DNA from: an uncultured Alistipes sp.
GTDB taxonomy: Bacteria > Bacteroidota > Bacteroidia > Bacteroidales > Rikenellaceae
Length of the DNA: 64,000 nt
Assembly (NCBI GenBank): GCA_900539755.1
Contig: UQDC01000001.1
Coordinates: forward strand, 248,001-312,000
Reading direction: 5' to 3'
Positions within the stretch are counted from its first letter, which is position 1. Each line of letters begins with the position of its first letter. A program made the position numbers and the translations under genes. Positions 54,291-63,303 of the stretch are shown here, piece after piece. The notes beneath the pieces are model-generated. The model was not told where the DNA came from and made no database searches. It saw nothing but the letters and a program-made list of their open reading frames with translations.

Positions 54291-55490
54291 ATGAAACCCA
54301 ATCTCAGACAACTCTTTTTTGAACATGTCGGACAGACCTCCGATTTTCCGATCGGCCTCGAAGTGGAGCGGGCCGAAGGAGTTTGGTTGTATGGTCCCGA
54401 CGGCCGACGCTGGATCGATCTGATCTCCGGTGTTTCGGTCAGTAATGTGGGGCACAACAATCCAGTTGTAGTCAATGCTATTTGTGATCAGGCGCATACT
54501 TACCTGCACCTGATGGTATACGGAGAGGTGATCGAATCACCCCAGGTGCGCTATGCCACCCGTATGGCAGAATTGTTGCCATCCAACTTGCAATCGGTCT
54601 ATTTTGTCAATTCGGGTAGCGAAGCGGTTGAAGGCGCCTTGAAATTGGCCAAACGTTACACCGGACGCACCGAGATGATCTCGTTCAAGAACGCCTACCA
54701 CGGCAGTACGCACGGTTCCCTGAGCATGATGGGTGGGGAGGAGTATCGCAACTCGTATCGTCCTTTGTTGCCCGATACGCGCCAAATACGTTTTAACACG
54801 TTGGAAGATCTGGAACAGATTACCACCCGTACAGCCTGTGTCCTGATTGAACCGGTTCAGGGAGAGGGAGGTATACAATTGCCGGCACCCGGTTTTCTTG
54901 AGGCGCTGCGTGAACGGTGCAACCAAACGGGAGCTCTGCTGATTTTCGATGAGATTCAGACAGGAATAGGCCGTACCGGAACCCTATATTATTTCCAACA
55001 GACCGCAGTTACTCCCGATATTCTCTGTACGGCCAAAGCTTTTGGAGGGGGTATGCCGTTGGGGGCCTTTATCTCGTCTGATGAGATTATGTCCACCCTC
55101 AAAACTAACCCCGTATTGGGACACATCACCACTTTCGGCGGCCATCCGGTCTGCTGTGCGGCTGGACTTGCTGCGTTGGAATATCTGCTCGACAACCACC
55201 TTATGGAGCAGGCTGAAGCCAAAGGCCGTCAATACGAAGAGCGTTTGATTCAACATCCTGCCGTCAAAAGCATTCGTCGTACGGGCTTATTGATGGCTAT
55301 TGAGTATGGAGATGATGCATTTTGCGAAAAGGTGGTCAAACGTGCAGTCGAAACGGGGCTGTTGACTGAGTGGTTCCTCTTCTGGCCATCGGCCATGCGC
55401 ATTGCGCCTCCATTGACTATTACTTCTGAGGAGATCGAAACCTCCTGCCGTATCCTGCTGGAGGCTATTGATTACGCAATCGCTCACTAA
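54291..55490 (+). CDS. class III aminotransferase (acetylornithine/4-aminobutyrate type)
   Basis: PLP enzyme, 399 residues. VYFVNSGSEAVEGALKLAKR (phosphate-binding GS), ISFKNAYHGSTHGSLSMMG, LIFDEIQTGIGRTG (aspartate to pyridine N) and the Schiff-base lysine in CTAKAFGGGMPLGAFI are intact; TTFGGHPVCCAAG closes the active site. Substrate specificity cannot be told from these motifs; acetylornithine, ornithine or a diamine are options. It stands alone with no arg genes nearby, so I do not assign argD. Convergent with ispG. Confidence 0.88.
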   Translation: MKPNLRQLFFEHVGQTSDFPIGLEVERAEGVWLYGPDGRRWIDLISGVSVSNVGHNNPVVVNAICDQAHTYLHLMVYGEVIESPQVRYATRMAELLPSNLQSVYFVNSGSEAVEGALKLAKRYTGRTEMISFKNAYHGSTHGSLSMMGGEEYRNSYRPLLPDTRQIRFNTLEDLEQITTRTACVLIEPVQGEGGIQLPAPGFLEALRERCNQTGALLIFDEIQTGIGRTGTLYYFQQTAVTPDILCTAKAFGGGMPLGAFISSDEIMSTLKTNPVLGHITTFGGHPVCCAAGLAALEYLLDNHLMEQAEAKGRQYEERLIQHPAVKSIRRTGLLMAIEYGDDAFCEKVVKRAVETGLLTEWFLFWPSAMRIAPPLTITSEEIETSCRILLEAIDYAIAH

Positions 55491-55510
55491 TAATTTTTAT
55501 TGATATGAAT

Positions 55511-55552
55511 AAAGCGAGGAAGATACTATCACGGAATCTTCCTCGCTTTTCT
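55511..55552. terminator. bidirectional terminator between aminotransferase gene and ispG
   Basis: A 14-base-pair stem (55511-55524 with 55536-55549) with an 11-base loop and A/T runs on both flanks. Confidence 0.85.
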
Positions 55553-55602
55553 TGTTCCTGACCAACGTGCAAACGGATCAGGTATTCAATCTATGATGTC
55601 GA

Positions 55603-57198
55603 TTACGGCTCCTGCCACTTGCCATCAGCTTTCAGCAGAGCCACCAGTTCGTCCAAAGCCTGATCTTGCGGGATGTTGCGGCGTACAACCTCTTTACCCC
55701 GATAGAGGGTGATGCGATGCGGACCTGCTCCCACATAGCCGTAATCAGCATCGGCCATCTCGCCCGGGCCGTTCACAATGCAACCCATCACACCGATTTT
55801 AATCCCCTTCAGATGCGAGGTGCGGGCTTTGATTGCTGCTAGTGTCTTCTCCAAATCGTAGAGTGTACGTCCACAACTCGGGCAGGAGATGTATTCTGCT
55901 TTTGAAATTCGGACACGGGCTGCTTGTAAAATAGCCAAACTTAATGCGTCGATCTGTTCTGGTGTGAAACCTGTATCCTCGATCCACAATCCATCGCCGT
56001 AGCCATCCACAAACAACATTCCGGTATCAGCGGCTGCCTTGATTTGCAACGATTCGAGCGAGGTCTCGGCATAGCTGCGTTTGATGATCACGGGGTTATG
56101 TTTGCCCAACTGTTCCATCCGCAGGAAAAAGGCCCGCTGTTCGGCAATTCCATTGCGGTTGGAGGTGGTCAGTACCACGATCCGATCGGCCGGGATCTGT
56201 TCTACATGGTGAATGTCCGCATAGAAGACCGACTCTTGCACCGTTGCTGGTAACTCATTCCAGATAACGGGCGGGCGCTCTCCACCCACCTCACCAACCG
56301 GTGCAGAACGACGGCGACGATACTCGTATGGAGAATAGAAAGATTCATTCGCCTCAGGAATCGGATCATGATTTTCACGCCCGACAAAATAGTCAGCCAG
56401 CTGTCGCGCAACTGGAATTTCCCGTTCGGGAGCCTCGGTCAACGAAACGCGAATGGTGTCACCCAGACCGTCAGCCAACAGTGCACCAATCCCTACAGCG
56501 GATTTGATTCTTCCCTCCATATCATCACCCGCTTCGGTGACTCCCAAATGGAGCGGATAGTCCCATCCCCGTTCGCGCATCTCGGCCGCCAACAGTCGGT
56601 AGGCCTGTACCATTACCCGCACATTGCTCGATTTGAGAGAGACCACTACCGGATCAAAATTGCGCTCCCGGCACATCTCCAGATATTCGACCGCCGAAGC
56701 AACCATCCCCTCGGGCGTATCTCCATAACGCTCCATTATTGCTGGCGACAGTGAACCGTGATTTACTCCGATCCGCAGAGCCGTATGGTGCTCCCGACAG
56801 ATCTCGATCAGACGGTCGAATTGTCCGCCCCGGTCGTTGAAATTACCGGGATTGATGCGCACCTTCTCCACATTGGCAGCCGCAATCAGCGCCGCCTCCG
56901 GTAAAAAGTGAATATCTGCCACCAACGGCACACCACAACCCGCTGCGCGCAGTTGGCGGCGAATCTCTCCCAGGTTGGTCGCTTCACGCCGTCCCTGCGC
57001 CGTCAGACGGACCAATTCGCCTCCCGCATCGGCTATACGTTGTATTTGAGCTACGGAAGCTGCTGTATTGTTGGTGTCGGTGTTGGTCATCGACTGGATC
57101 CGCACCGGATTCTCACCGCCGATCGTTACATTGCCTACTGCAACGGGGCGGGTTTTGGCTCGCCGGTAGGCAAAAAGCGATTCGCAATATTTTTTCAT
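55603..57198 (-). CDS. ispG: 4-hydroxy-3-methylbut-2-enyl diphosphate synthase, long form
   Basis: Penultimate enzyme of the non-mevalonate (MEP) isoprenoid pathway, a 4Fe-4S enzyme. The ATG at 57198 gives 531 residues (MKKYCESLFAYRRAKTRPVA); the upstream frame is non-coding. N-terminal barrel: GNVTIGGENPVRIQSMTNTD, VADIHFLPEAALIAA, KVRINPGNFNDRGGQ. The cluster cysteines lie in ISCPSCGRTLYDLE and GVMGCIVNGPGEMADADYGY. At 531 residues it is the long, plant/Bacteroidetes-type enzyme with an extra middle domain, against about 370 in E. coli. Confidence 0.95.
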   Translation of the reverse strand: MKKYCESLFAYRRAKTRPVAVGNVTIGGENPVRIQSMTNTDTNNTAASVAQIQRIADAGGELVRLTAQGRREATNLGEIRRQLRAAGCGVPLVADIHFLPEAALIAAANVEKVRINPGNFNDRGGQFDRLIEICREHHTALRIGVNHGSLSPAIMERYGDTPEGMVASAVEYLEMCRERNFDPVVVSLKSSNVRVMVQAYRLLAAEMRERGWDYPLHLGVTEAGDDMEGRIKSAVGIGALLADGLGDTIRVSLTEAPEREIPVARQLADYFVGRENHDPIPEANESFYSPYEYRRRRSAPVGEVGGERPPVIWNELPATVQESVFYADIHHVEQIPADRIVVLTTSNRNGIAEQRAFFLRMEQLGKHNPVIIKRSYAETSLESLQIKAAADTGMLFVDGYGDGLWIEDTGFTPEQIDALSLAILQAARVRISKAEYISCPSCGRTLYDLEKTLAAIKARTSHLKGIKIGVMGCIVNGPGEMADADYGYVGAGPHRITLYRGKEVVRRNIPQDQALDELVALLKADGKWQEP

Positions 57199-57411
57199 GA
57201 TTTGAACTGCTGTTTCTAAACTGCTATCAAAAGTACTCCGACAATTTTTGCGGTGTCCTTTTCGATAAATTAATCGAAATATCGCCAGGGGCACTCTATA
57301 CTGCCATATTCGGAGATACTCTTCTCGCAAATTTAATAATTTCGACTATCTTTACATAATCGACTCTTTTCTTGAGTGTAGAGTCGACCCTGCAACAACA
57401 CACCTTTCGCT

Positions 57412-59520
57412 ATGAGCCACCCTTTGGATAACGATATCAAATTTCTGACAGGCGTCGGCGAGATGCGTGCCAATTTGTTGCGCTCTGAACTCGGCATTCA
57501 GACCATTAGGGATCTGCTACACTATTATCCGTACCGTTATTTGGACCGCAGCCGCATCTTTCGGATCGACGAGGTGCGGGACGATTCACAAACTTATATT
57601 CAGCTGCGTGCTCGTATTACCGGATTCCAACATGTCGGTAGAGGAAGCAAAAAACGGTTTATCGCCTTTGTCAGTGATGGGACAGGAGTGGCTGAATTGG
57701 TCTGGTTTAAAGGAATCAACTGGATCGAGAAGCGGCTTGAAGTGGGACGCGAATATATCATTTTCGGGCGCCCTGACTTTTTTAACGGTGCTTTGAGTCT
57801 TGTCCATCCCGAGGTGGAGTCAACCCTCAAAACGCAAAATCGACCTGTCTCTGGGGTGCAGGGGGTGTACAGCACTACAGAAAAACTCAACAATGGACAC
57901 CTCGGTACTAAGGCGATTTATAATCTGGTCTGCAATGCCTGGACGCTTGTCGGAGATCGTATTCCAGAGACCCTGCCTCAATCCATCTTGGAGCGTTATC
58001 ATCTCGTTTCGCTGCGGGATGCTCTGCATGATATTCATTTCCCTGAAAACGAAGAGAAGCTCAAAGCGGCTTCTTTGCGTCTCAAATTCGAAGAGCTTTT
58101 TGGGGTGCAGTTGGTTATTTTGGCCGATCGTAACCGACGGGTCAATAAAAACAATGGCTTTGTATTCAGCAAGGTGGATGACAAATTCAACCGTTTTTAC
58201 CATGAGCGGCTACCTTTCCCGTTGACCAATGCACAGAAACGGGTGATTCGTGAAATCCGTCAGGATACCCGAACCGGCCACCAGATGAACCGTCTGCTGC
58301 AAGGAGATGTCGGCAGCGGCAAAACACTGGTCGCCCTGATGAGTATGCTGATCGCTGTGGATAATGGGTTTCAGGCCTGTCTGATGGCCCCGACTGAGAT
58401 TCTGGCCACCCAACACTTTGCCACCATCTCCCGGATGACCGAAGGGTTGGTTTCGGTGCGGTTGCTCACCGGTTCGACCCGCCGCAAAGAGCGAGAAGAG
58501 ATCAACAATGCACTGCTTGACGGCTCTTGTGATATCCTGATCGGTACCCATGCCCTGATCGAAGATAACGTTCGCTTCCGCAATCTTGGATTTGTGGTCA
58601 TCGATGAGCAGCACCGTTTCGGCGTCGAACAGCGGGCCAAACTTTGGCTCAAAAATGTCTCGCCACCGCATGTGCTGGTTATGACCGCTACACCCATTCC
58701 CCGAACACTGGCCATGACTCTATATGGGGATCTGGATGTTTCTGTGATCGATGAGCTGCCTCCCGGACGCAAGCCGATCCGGACACTTCACTACCATGAC
58801 TCTCATCGGCTCCGGGTATTTGGCTTCATGCGCGAAGAGATCCGAAAGGGGCGTCAGGTCTATATTGTCTATCCGTTGATCAAAGAGTCGGAGAAGATGG
58901 ACTACAAAGACCTTGAGGATGGTTACGCGGGGATTACGCAGGCTTTCCCTCCACCTGAATATGTAACGGTGGTGGTGCATGGCAAGATGAAGCCTGCTGA
59001 CAAGGAGTATGGGATGAACCTCTTTAAACAGGGGGTAGCTCAGATTATGGTGGCCACTTCGGTAATCGAGGTTGGTGTGGATGTTCCCAATGCTTCGATT
59101 ATGGTGATTGAGAGTGCCGAGCGGTTTGGACTTTCTCAGTTGCACCAGTTGCGGGGACGTGTCGGACGTGGTGCGGAACAGTCTTATTGTATTTTGATGA
59201 GTGGAGATAAGCTCTCGGCCGAATCCCGCAAACGATTGGGTGCGATGGTTGCCACTAACGACGGATTTGAACTGGCTGAACTCGATCTGCAACTGCGAGG
59301 ACCCGGTGACATGAACGGTACTCAACAGAGTGGGTTGGCTTTCGACCTGAAGATTGCCAGTCTTGGCAAGGATGGGCAAATTTTGACGTTGGCCCGAGAA
59401 GCTGCCGAGCAGATTCTGGATGGCGATCCGACGCTCTCCAAGCCTGAAAATCGCCTGTTGCACGAACTAGCTGAACGTTATCGTCCTGAAAAAAAGATGG
59501 ATTTTAGTATGATTTCATAA
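57412..59520 (+). CDS. recG: ATP-dependent DNA helicase RecG
   Basis: Branch-migration helicase that remodels stalled forks and Holliday junctions. 702 residues: N-terminal wedge domain with an OB fold (LLHYYPYRYLDRSRIF), helicase motif I LLQGDVGSGKTLVA, motif II DEQHRFG, motif III MTATPIPRTLA, motif VI QLHQLRGRVGRG, and the TRG-type C-terminal segment that follows. Divergent from ispG. Confidence 0.96.
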   Translation: MSHPLDNDIKFLTGVGEMRANLLRSELGIQTIRDLLHYYPYRYLDRSRIFRIDEVRDDSQTYIQLRARITGFQHVGRGSKKRFIAFVSDGTGVAELVWFKGINWIEKRLEVGREYIIFGRPDFFNGALSLVHPEVESTLKTQNRPVSGVQGVYSTTEKLNNGHLGTKAIYNLVCNAWTLVGDRIPETLPQSILERYHLVSLRDALHDIHFPENEEKLKAASLRLKFEELFGVQLVILADRNRRVNKNNGFVFSKVDDKFNRFYHERLPFPLTNAQKRVIREIRQDTRTGHQMNRLLQGDVGSGKTLVALMSMLIAVDNGFQACLMAPTEILATQHFATISRMTEGLVSVRLLTGSTRRKEREEINNALLDGSCDILIGTHALIEDNVRFRNLGFVVIDEQHRFGVEQRAKLWLKNVSPPHVLVMTATPIPRTLAMTLYGDLDVSVIDELPPGRKPIRTLHYHDSHRLRVFGFMREEIRKGRQVYIVYPLIKESEKMDYKDLEDGYAGITQAFPPPEYVTVVVHGKMKPADKEYGMNLFKQGVAQIMVATSVIEVGVDVPNASIMVIESAERFGLSQLHQLRGRVGRGAEQSYCILMSGDKLSAESRKRLGAMVATNDGFELAELDLQLRGPGDMNGTQQSGLAFDLKIASLGKDGQILTLAREAAEQILDGDPTLSKPENRLLHELAERYRPEKKMDFSMIS

Positions 59521-59645
59521 CTTTGGAGCTGGTTTTGCGTTGTATATATAACAAAAGTAGTACTATAACGACCCGATCGACCGTCGAAAAGATCTTCACC
59601 AAGGCCCTTTCAACAGCAGTCGGTTCTGAATTCAGAACGAAGAAG

Positions 59646-60572
59646 ATGACAAAACGAAATATCATATTATGGTTGTTGTGCAGTTGTTTTGTACTGGCAG
59701 CTGGGGCTGGGCAGGTTCGGGCAAATGGCACACTGCTTATGACCACTCACGATTGTGAGGCTTATGGGGGAGAGGCTCTTGTTGGAACTAATATGCCTGT
59801 ACAACAAGATGATGATCAATCTATTCAAAAAAATCCGGCTTTTGCTCATGGAGAAAAATTGACCTATGTAGTCAGCTATAAGGCGGGGATTAATACGGAT
59901 GTGGCGGAGGTGAACTTCATGACCCGCGAGGTTACGTTTAATGGTGTGAAGGCTTTTCAAATTGATGCCAATGGTCGTGTATATCCGTTTTTCCGGTGGT
60001 TTTTTGATTTAAACGATTCCTATTATAGTACGTTGGATCAGAAGACGCTTCGTCCATTGGAGTTGCGGTCCGAGATCAGCGAGGGCAAATACCGCACCTC
60101 CAGTAAATTTACCTATGACTGGAAAACCAAACAGGTACACACCTGGTTCCGCAACCATAAACGCGAAACAGCTACTGTTAAAACCATGCCGCTCAGCGAG
60201 GTGAGTTATGATGCTGTAGCACTCTTTTTCAATCTGCGTTGCGAAGATGCCAACTCGTTCAAAGTTGGCGAGGTGCGTACACTCGAGATGGTGCTTTCGG
60301 ACACCATTCGGCGGATTAATTTCCGATTAGCGGCTCGAGAGGTGCGCAATATTAAAGGGTTGGGAAAGTTCCGTACCCTCAAATTTGTGTGTGAATTGGC
60401 GACCTCATCGGGTGAATCATTTAAGGATGGTTCAGAATTCACCATTTGGATTTCGGATGACCGGAACAAGATTCCGCTGTATTTGGAGTCTCCGATTCGA
60501 GTGGGCTCTGTTCGGGTGCGTCTGTTGAATGTCAGCAATCTCAAATATCCCTTCTCCAGCAAAGTCAAATAA
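59646..60572 (+). CDS. exported DUF3108 protein
   Basis: 308 residues from the ATG at 59646, which places a signal peptide at residues 1-26 (ILWLLCSCFVLAAGAGQVRA). The mature part reads as a beta-rich domain with FAHGEKLTYVVSYKAGINT, WFFDLNDSYYSTLDQKTLRPLEL-type strands and IWISDDRNKIPLYLES, the layout of DUF3108, periplasmic proteins of unknown role. Begins 125 bases after recG; followed 285 bases later by a coiled-coil membrane protein. Confidence 0.8.
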   Translation: MTKRNIILWLLCSCFVLAAGAGQVRANGTLLMTTHDCEAYGGEALVGTNMPVQQDDDQSIQKNPAFAHGEKLTYVVSYKAGINTDVAEVNFMTREVTFNGVKAFQIDANGRVYPFFRWFFDLNDSYYSTLDQKTLRPLELRSEISEGKYRTSSKFTYDWKTKQVHTWFRNHKRETATVKTMPLSEVSYDAVALFFNLRCEDANSFKVGEVRTLEMVLSDTIRRINFRLAAREVRNIKGLGKFRTLKFVCELATSSGESFKDGSEFTIWISDDRNKIPLYLESPIRVGSVRVRLLNVSNLKYPFSSKVK

Positions 60573-60799
60573 ATTGATTGACGAACAGAGGGTGGCTATC
60601 CTCAATGGATCGGGCACAAATACCGAATCATGGGGTGGAGTAGGTCTCGATGTCTCAAATCTTTGTGTATAACATAGGGTGCTGTTATGGTTCTCGATGG
60701 GAATAGATTTTAATTGATTTAGGAGGGCTGTTTTGTGCAAAATGTATGGCCTATGGGGTAAAAAACGGTGTGAGAATACACATTTTATTCACATTCTGT

Positions 60800-60807
60800 T
60801 ATCTTTG
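60800..60807 (+). promoter_or_regulatory. -7 element before the coiled-coil protein gene
   Basis: TATCTTTG, 50 bases upstream of the ATG at 60858, matching the consensus. The -33 region is not clear. Confidence 0.55.
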
Positions 60808-60857
60808 TACCATAGATTCCATTCATGGGCTCAAGCCCGATTTATGAACTTACAGTG

Positions 60858-61805
60858 ATGGACAACTACAACAATTACCAACCGGATTACAATCAGGGAT
60901 ACGATAACCAGGGCTATGATCCTTATGGCGGTTATCCGCAGCAGCCTCAGCAGAAATCGATCAAGGGGCTTAAGATTATGATTGTTATTTTGGCTGTCAT
61001 TCTCGGAGCCTTGTCTGTGCTTTACTTTACACAGACCAAACAGATGAAGGCTGAGTATGAAGAGGCCCGCGATACATTGACAGCACGTTTGACGACGATG
61101 TTGGCCAATTACGATACATTGCGTACGGAAAATGATACGCTGGCTCAACATTTGACGGCTGAACGTTTCAAAGCGGACTCTCTGCTTGAGACCTTGAAGA
61201 ACGAGCGTAATTTGACTCGTAAAAAGATCAAGGATTATGAAAAACGGCTCAGCTACATGCGTACCGTAATGGAGGGGTATATCCACCAGATCGATTCGCT
61301 CAACACGTTGAATCAGAAGTTGGTTAATGAGAATATCACCTACCGCAAAGAGATTACTTCGGCACGTTTGAGAGCGGATATGGCAGAGGAGAAGGCTCAG
61401 GAACTCTCAACGAAGGTACAGAAAGGTGCGGTTATTCGTGCCCGGAATATTGCATTGGTGGCTCTTAATCAAAGCGATAAAGTGGTAACTCGTGTAGCTC
61501 GTGCGGCACGTCTTCGGGTTGACTTTGTACTTGTCGGCAATGAACTTTCTCAACCCGGCGAACGCAATGTTTACGCTCGGATCATTGGACCGGATGGCTA
61601 TGTGCTGGCCAATCGTAACAACGCCACATTTGATTTCGAGGGCGATATGATCACCTACTCGGCTACCCGTCAGGTTGATTATCAAAACGAAGACCTCAGT
61701 GTCAGCCTGTTCTATAATGATTCGGGGATCACTGCCGGTAAATATCAGGTCATGATCTACATCGATGGTCATATGATCGGTTCGACTGAAATCATTCTTC
61801 GGTAA
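60858..61805 (+). CDS. membrane-anchored coiled-coil protein, unknown function
   Basis: 315 residues from the ATG at 60858. Residues 1-35 are Tyr/Asn/Gln/Pro-rich (NQGYDNQGYDPYGGYPQQPQ) and cytoplasmic by charge; one membrane span at about 40-60; then a long coiled coil (about 65-195) with heptads such as LRTENDTLAQHLTAERFKAD; then a folded beta-type domain (RVDFVLVGNELSQPGERNVY ... VMIYIDGHMIGSTEIILR). Bacteroidetes have similar proteins without known role. Own promoter and terminator. Confidence 0.75.
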   Translation: MDNYNNYQPDYNQGYDNQGYDPYGGYPQQPQQKSIKGLKIMIVILAVILGALSVLYFTQTKQMKAEYEEARDTLTARLTTMLANYDTLRTENDTLAQHLTAERFKADSLLETLKNERNLTRKKIKDYEKRLSYMRTVMEGYIHQIDSLNTLNQKLVNENITYRKEITSARLRADMAEEKAQELSTKVQKGAVIRARNIALVALNQSDKVVTRVARAARLRVDFVLVGNELSQPGERNVYARIIGPDGYVLANRNNATFDFEGDMITYSATRQVDYQNEDLSVSLFYNDSGITAGKYQVMIYIDGHMIGSTEIILR

Positions 61806-61836
61806 AAGGACTCGATAGTCGATATTGATATTGGAA

Positions 61837-61877
61837 ACAGCCTCGCCATACTGAAAATGGCGAGGCTGTGTGTTTTA
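61837..61877 (+). terminator. terminator after the coiled-coil gene
   Basis: A 13-base-pair stem (61837-61849 with 61857-61869) and a following TTTTAT run. Confidence 0.85.
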
Positions 61878-62270
61878 TATAGACCGCAGTACTTGATCCG
61901 AATAGCGGAAGGAGGACAGTGTCAAAGCAGAGCCTGTGTGGACTTTGTTGTCTGTGGAGCATGCAGAACAGAGATGTACTGACTGTTGCTTTTTCAAGCT
62001 TGCTGCGTCATCTTTTCCAGCATAATCGCCTTGTAGAGCTGTCCCCAAACAGTTGAACTGTGGTATGGTGATGATCTGGTGAATTAAGGAGTAAGGAGTG
62101 TTAAGACAGATTGTCCAATTCTGTGTGTAGATGTGTTTTCCTTGAACCAATTTGACTTAGCAGAGCACATCGTTGCTTTGTCCGGTGTCCACCTTAAAAC
62201 AAATGTTTTCAAGAGAGATATGTGAAATGCGATAGGATTAGTTCCTCCCTAATTTGCATCGTGTTCGGAT

Positions 62271-62314
62271 AAAACAAAAATCGGAGAGCTTATTGCTCCC
62301 CGATTTTTGTTTTG
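62271..62314 (-). terminator. terminator after the lipoprotein gene
   Basis: ACAAAAATCGG pairs with CCGATTTTTGT (62274-62284 with 62300-62310), with an inner GAGC/GCTC extension and T residues on both strands. Confidence 0.8.
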
Positions 62315-62341
62315 AGATATTTATGTGTCAAGTAGTTGGGA

Positions 62342-63262
62342 CTAATGGGTCATAGTGCCAGCCTCTTGATAGGTACGCATGTAATTGATATTGCCGCTTG
62401 CGCCGCTGAAGACCTCCAAGCGCATATCCGTTTTCGTTCCTGAAAAGATCGAGGTGATGCTGGCCGTGTGGTTCATAATGCCTTCGCCAATACGGGTCTG
62501 GTATTCCTCATCTCCCTGAGGATTGAATGTTTCAGATGCCTGTCCGTCCTCCCATTTTACCACCTCTTGTGAAGGTTCAACTCCCAACAAGTGAGCGATC
62601 ATTGCACGGATATACAGATATTTCTTTACATAAGCAGTTGCGCTTGTGCCGGTGTAGCTTTCAATTTCAGCAATTCGCGACAATTTGCCAGAGGTAAACG
62701 TATACATAGTTGGGATCAATGGCGGATTGAGCTGATTGGGTGAGAATTGATCCGGGAACGATCCTCTGTATGTTTGGTCGTCGTATTGCTGAAGCGTCGG
62801 ACGGTTGAGCAGTGTGGTCGCTACGTCATCACCCCAGAACGAGGTCAAAGCATCACAGGCCTCTACTGTATAGTTTTTGGTTGCTACAATCTCTTTAGCA
62901 CCATTGCCATCCTGATCTACATAGGTGAAAATATACAGTGCCGAGAAAGTAACCGTGTATTCGCCCGGCGTGGTAGGTGCCGTAAAAGAGAAGGTGCTTT
63001 GAGTCTCATCTTGTTGTCCGTTCATGGCGAGGCCATCCGAAGTGGATTTCCAAAGATATTTGACAGAAGCGATATTCTCTCCGCCTGTAGGCAGCGGGCA
63101 GGTGGCGATAACCGGTTGGCCGGTCCCGATGTGGGAGCGATTTAAAGAGATCGGTCCGATGTTGGAAGGGGCCTTCCCGTGTGAAGATTCCTCCTTTTCA
63201 CAAGCTGTTAACATCAGCAGGGCTGAAGATAACAGCAATGCAGTACGCGTCAATGTTTTCAT
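62342..63262 (-). CDS. lipoprotein of unknown function with an Ig/PKD-like region
   Basis: 306 residues. Lipoprotein signal (LLLSSALLMLTAC, Cys at about residue 21). The first mature domain has SVKYLWKSTSDGLAM and FTAPTTPGEYTVTFSALYIF, strand patterns of a PKD/Ig-like fold. The C-terminal 170 residues (DALTSFWGDDVATTLLNRPT on) are not recognised. Starts 41 bases downstream of the clostripain-like gene, on the same strand, so probably co-transcribed; could be an outer-membrane partner or substrate. Confidence 0.75.
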   Translation of the reverse strand: MKTLTRTALLLSSALLMLTACEKEESSHGKAPSNIGPISLNRSHIGTGQPVIATCPLPTGGENIASVKYLWKSTSDGLAMNGQQDETQSTFSFTAPTTPGEYTVTFSALYIFTYVDQDGNGAKEIVATKNYTVEACDALTSFWGDDVATTLLNRPTLQQYDDQTYRGSFPDQFSPNQLNPPLIPTMYTFTSGKLSRIAEIESYTGTSATAYVKKYLYIRAMIAHLLGVEPSQEVVKWEDGQASETFNPQGDEEYQTRIGEGIMNHTASITSIFSGTKTDMRLEVFSGASGNINYMRTYQEAGTMTH

Positions 63263-63303
63263 TTTTATTTATTTTGTGATGTGGCTTTTCAAATTGTTGA
63301 GTT

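Larger units (their letters stand above)
61806..62341. other. intergenic region between convergent genes
   Basis: 536 bases with two terminators (61837-61877 for the plus gene, 62271-62314 for the minus gene). A 91-residue minus-strand frame between them has no initiation context or family resemblance and I do not call it. Confidence 0.5.

Noticed and set aside
61875..62150. 91-residue minus-strand reading frame
   Set aside because: Lies between two terminators, has no promoter match or family resemblance, and shows no codon pattern different from non-coding DNA.
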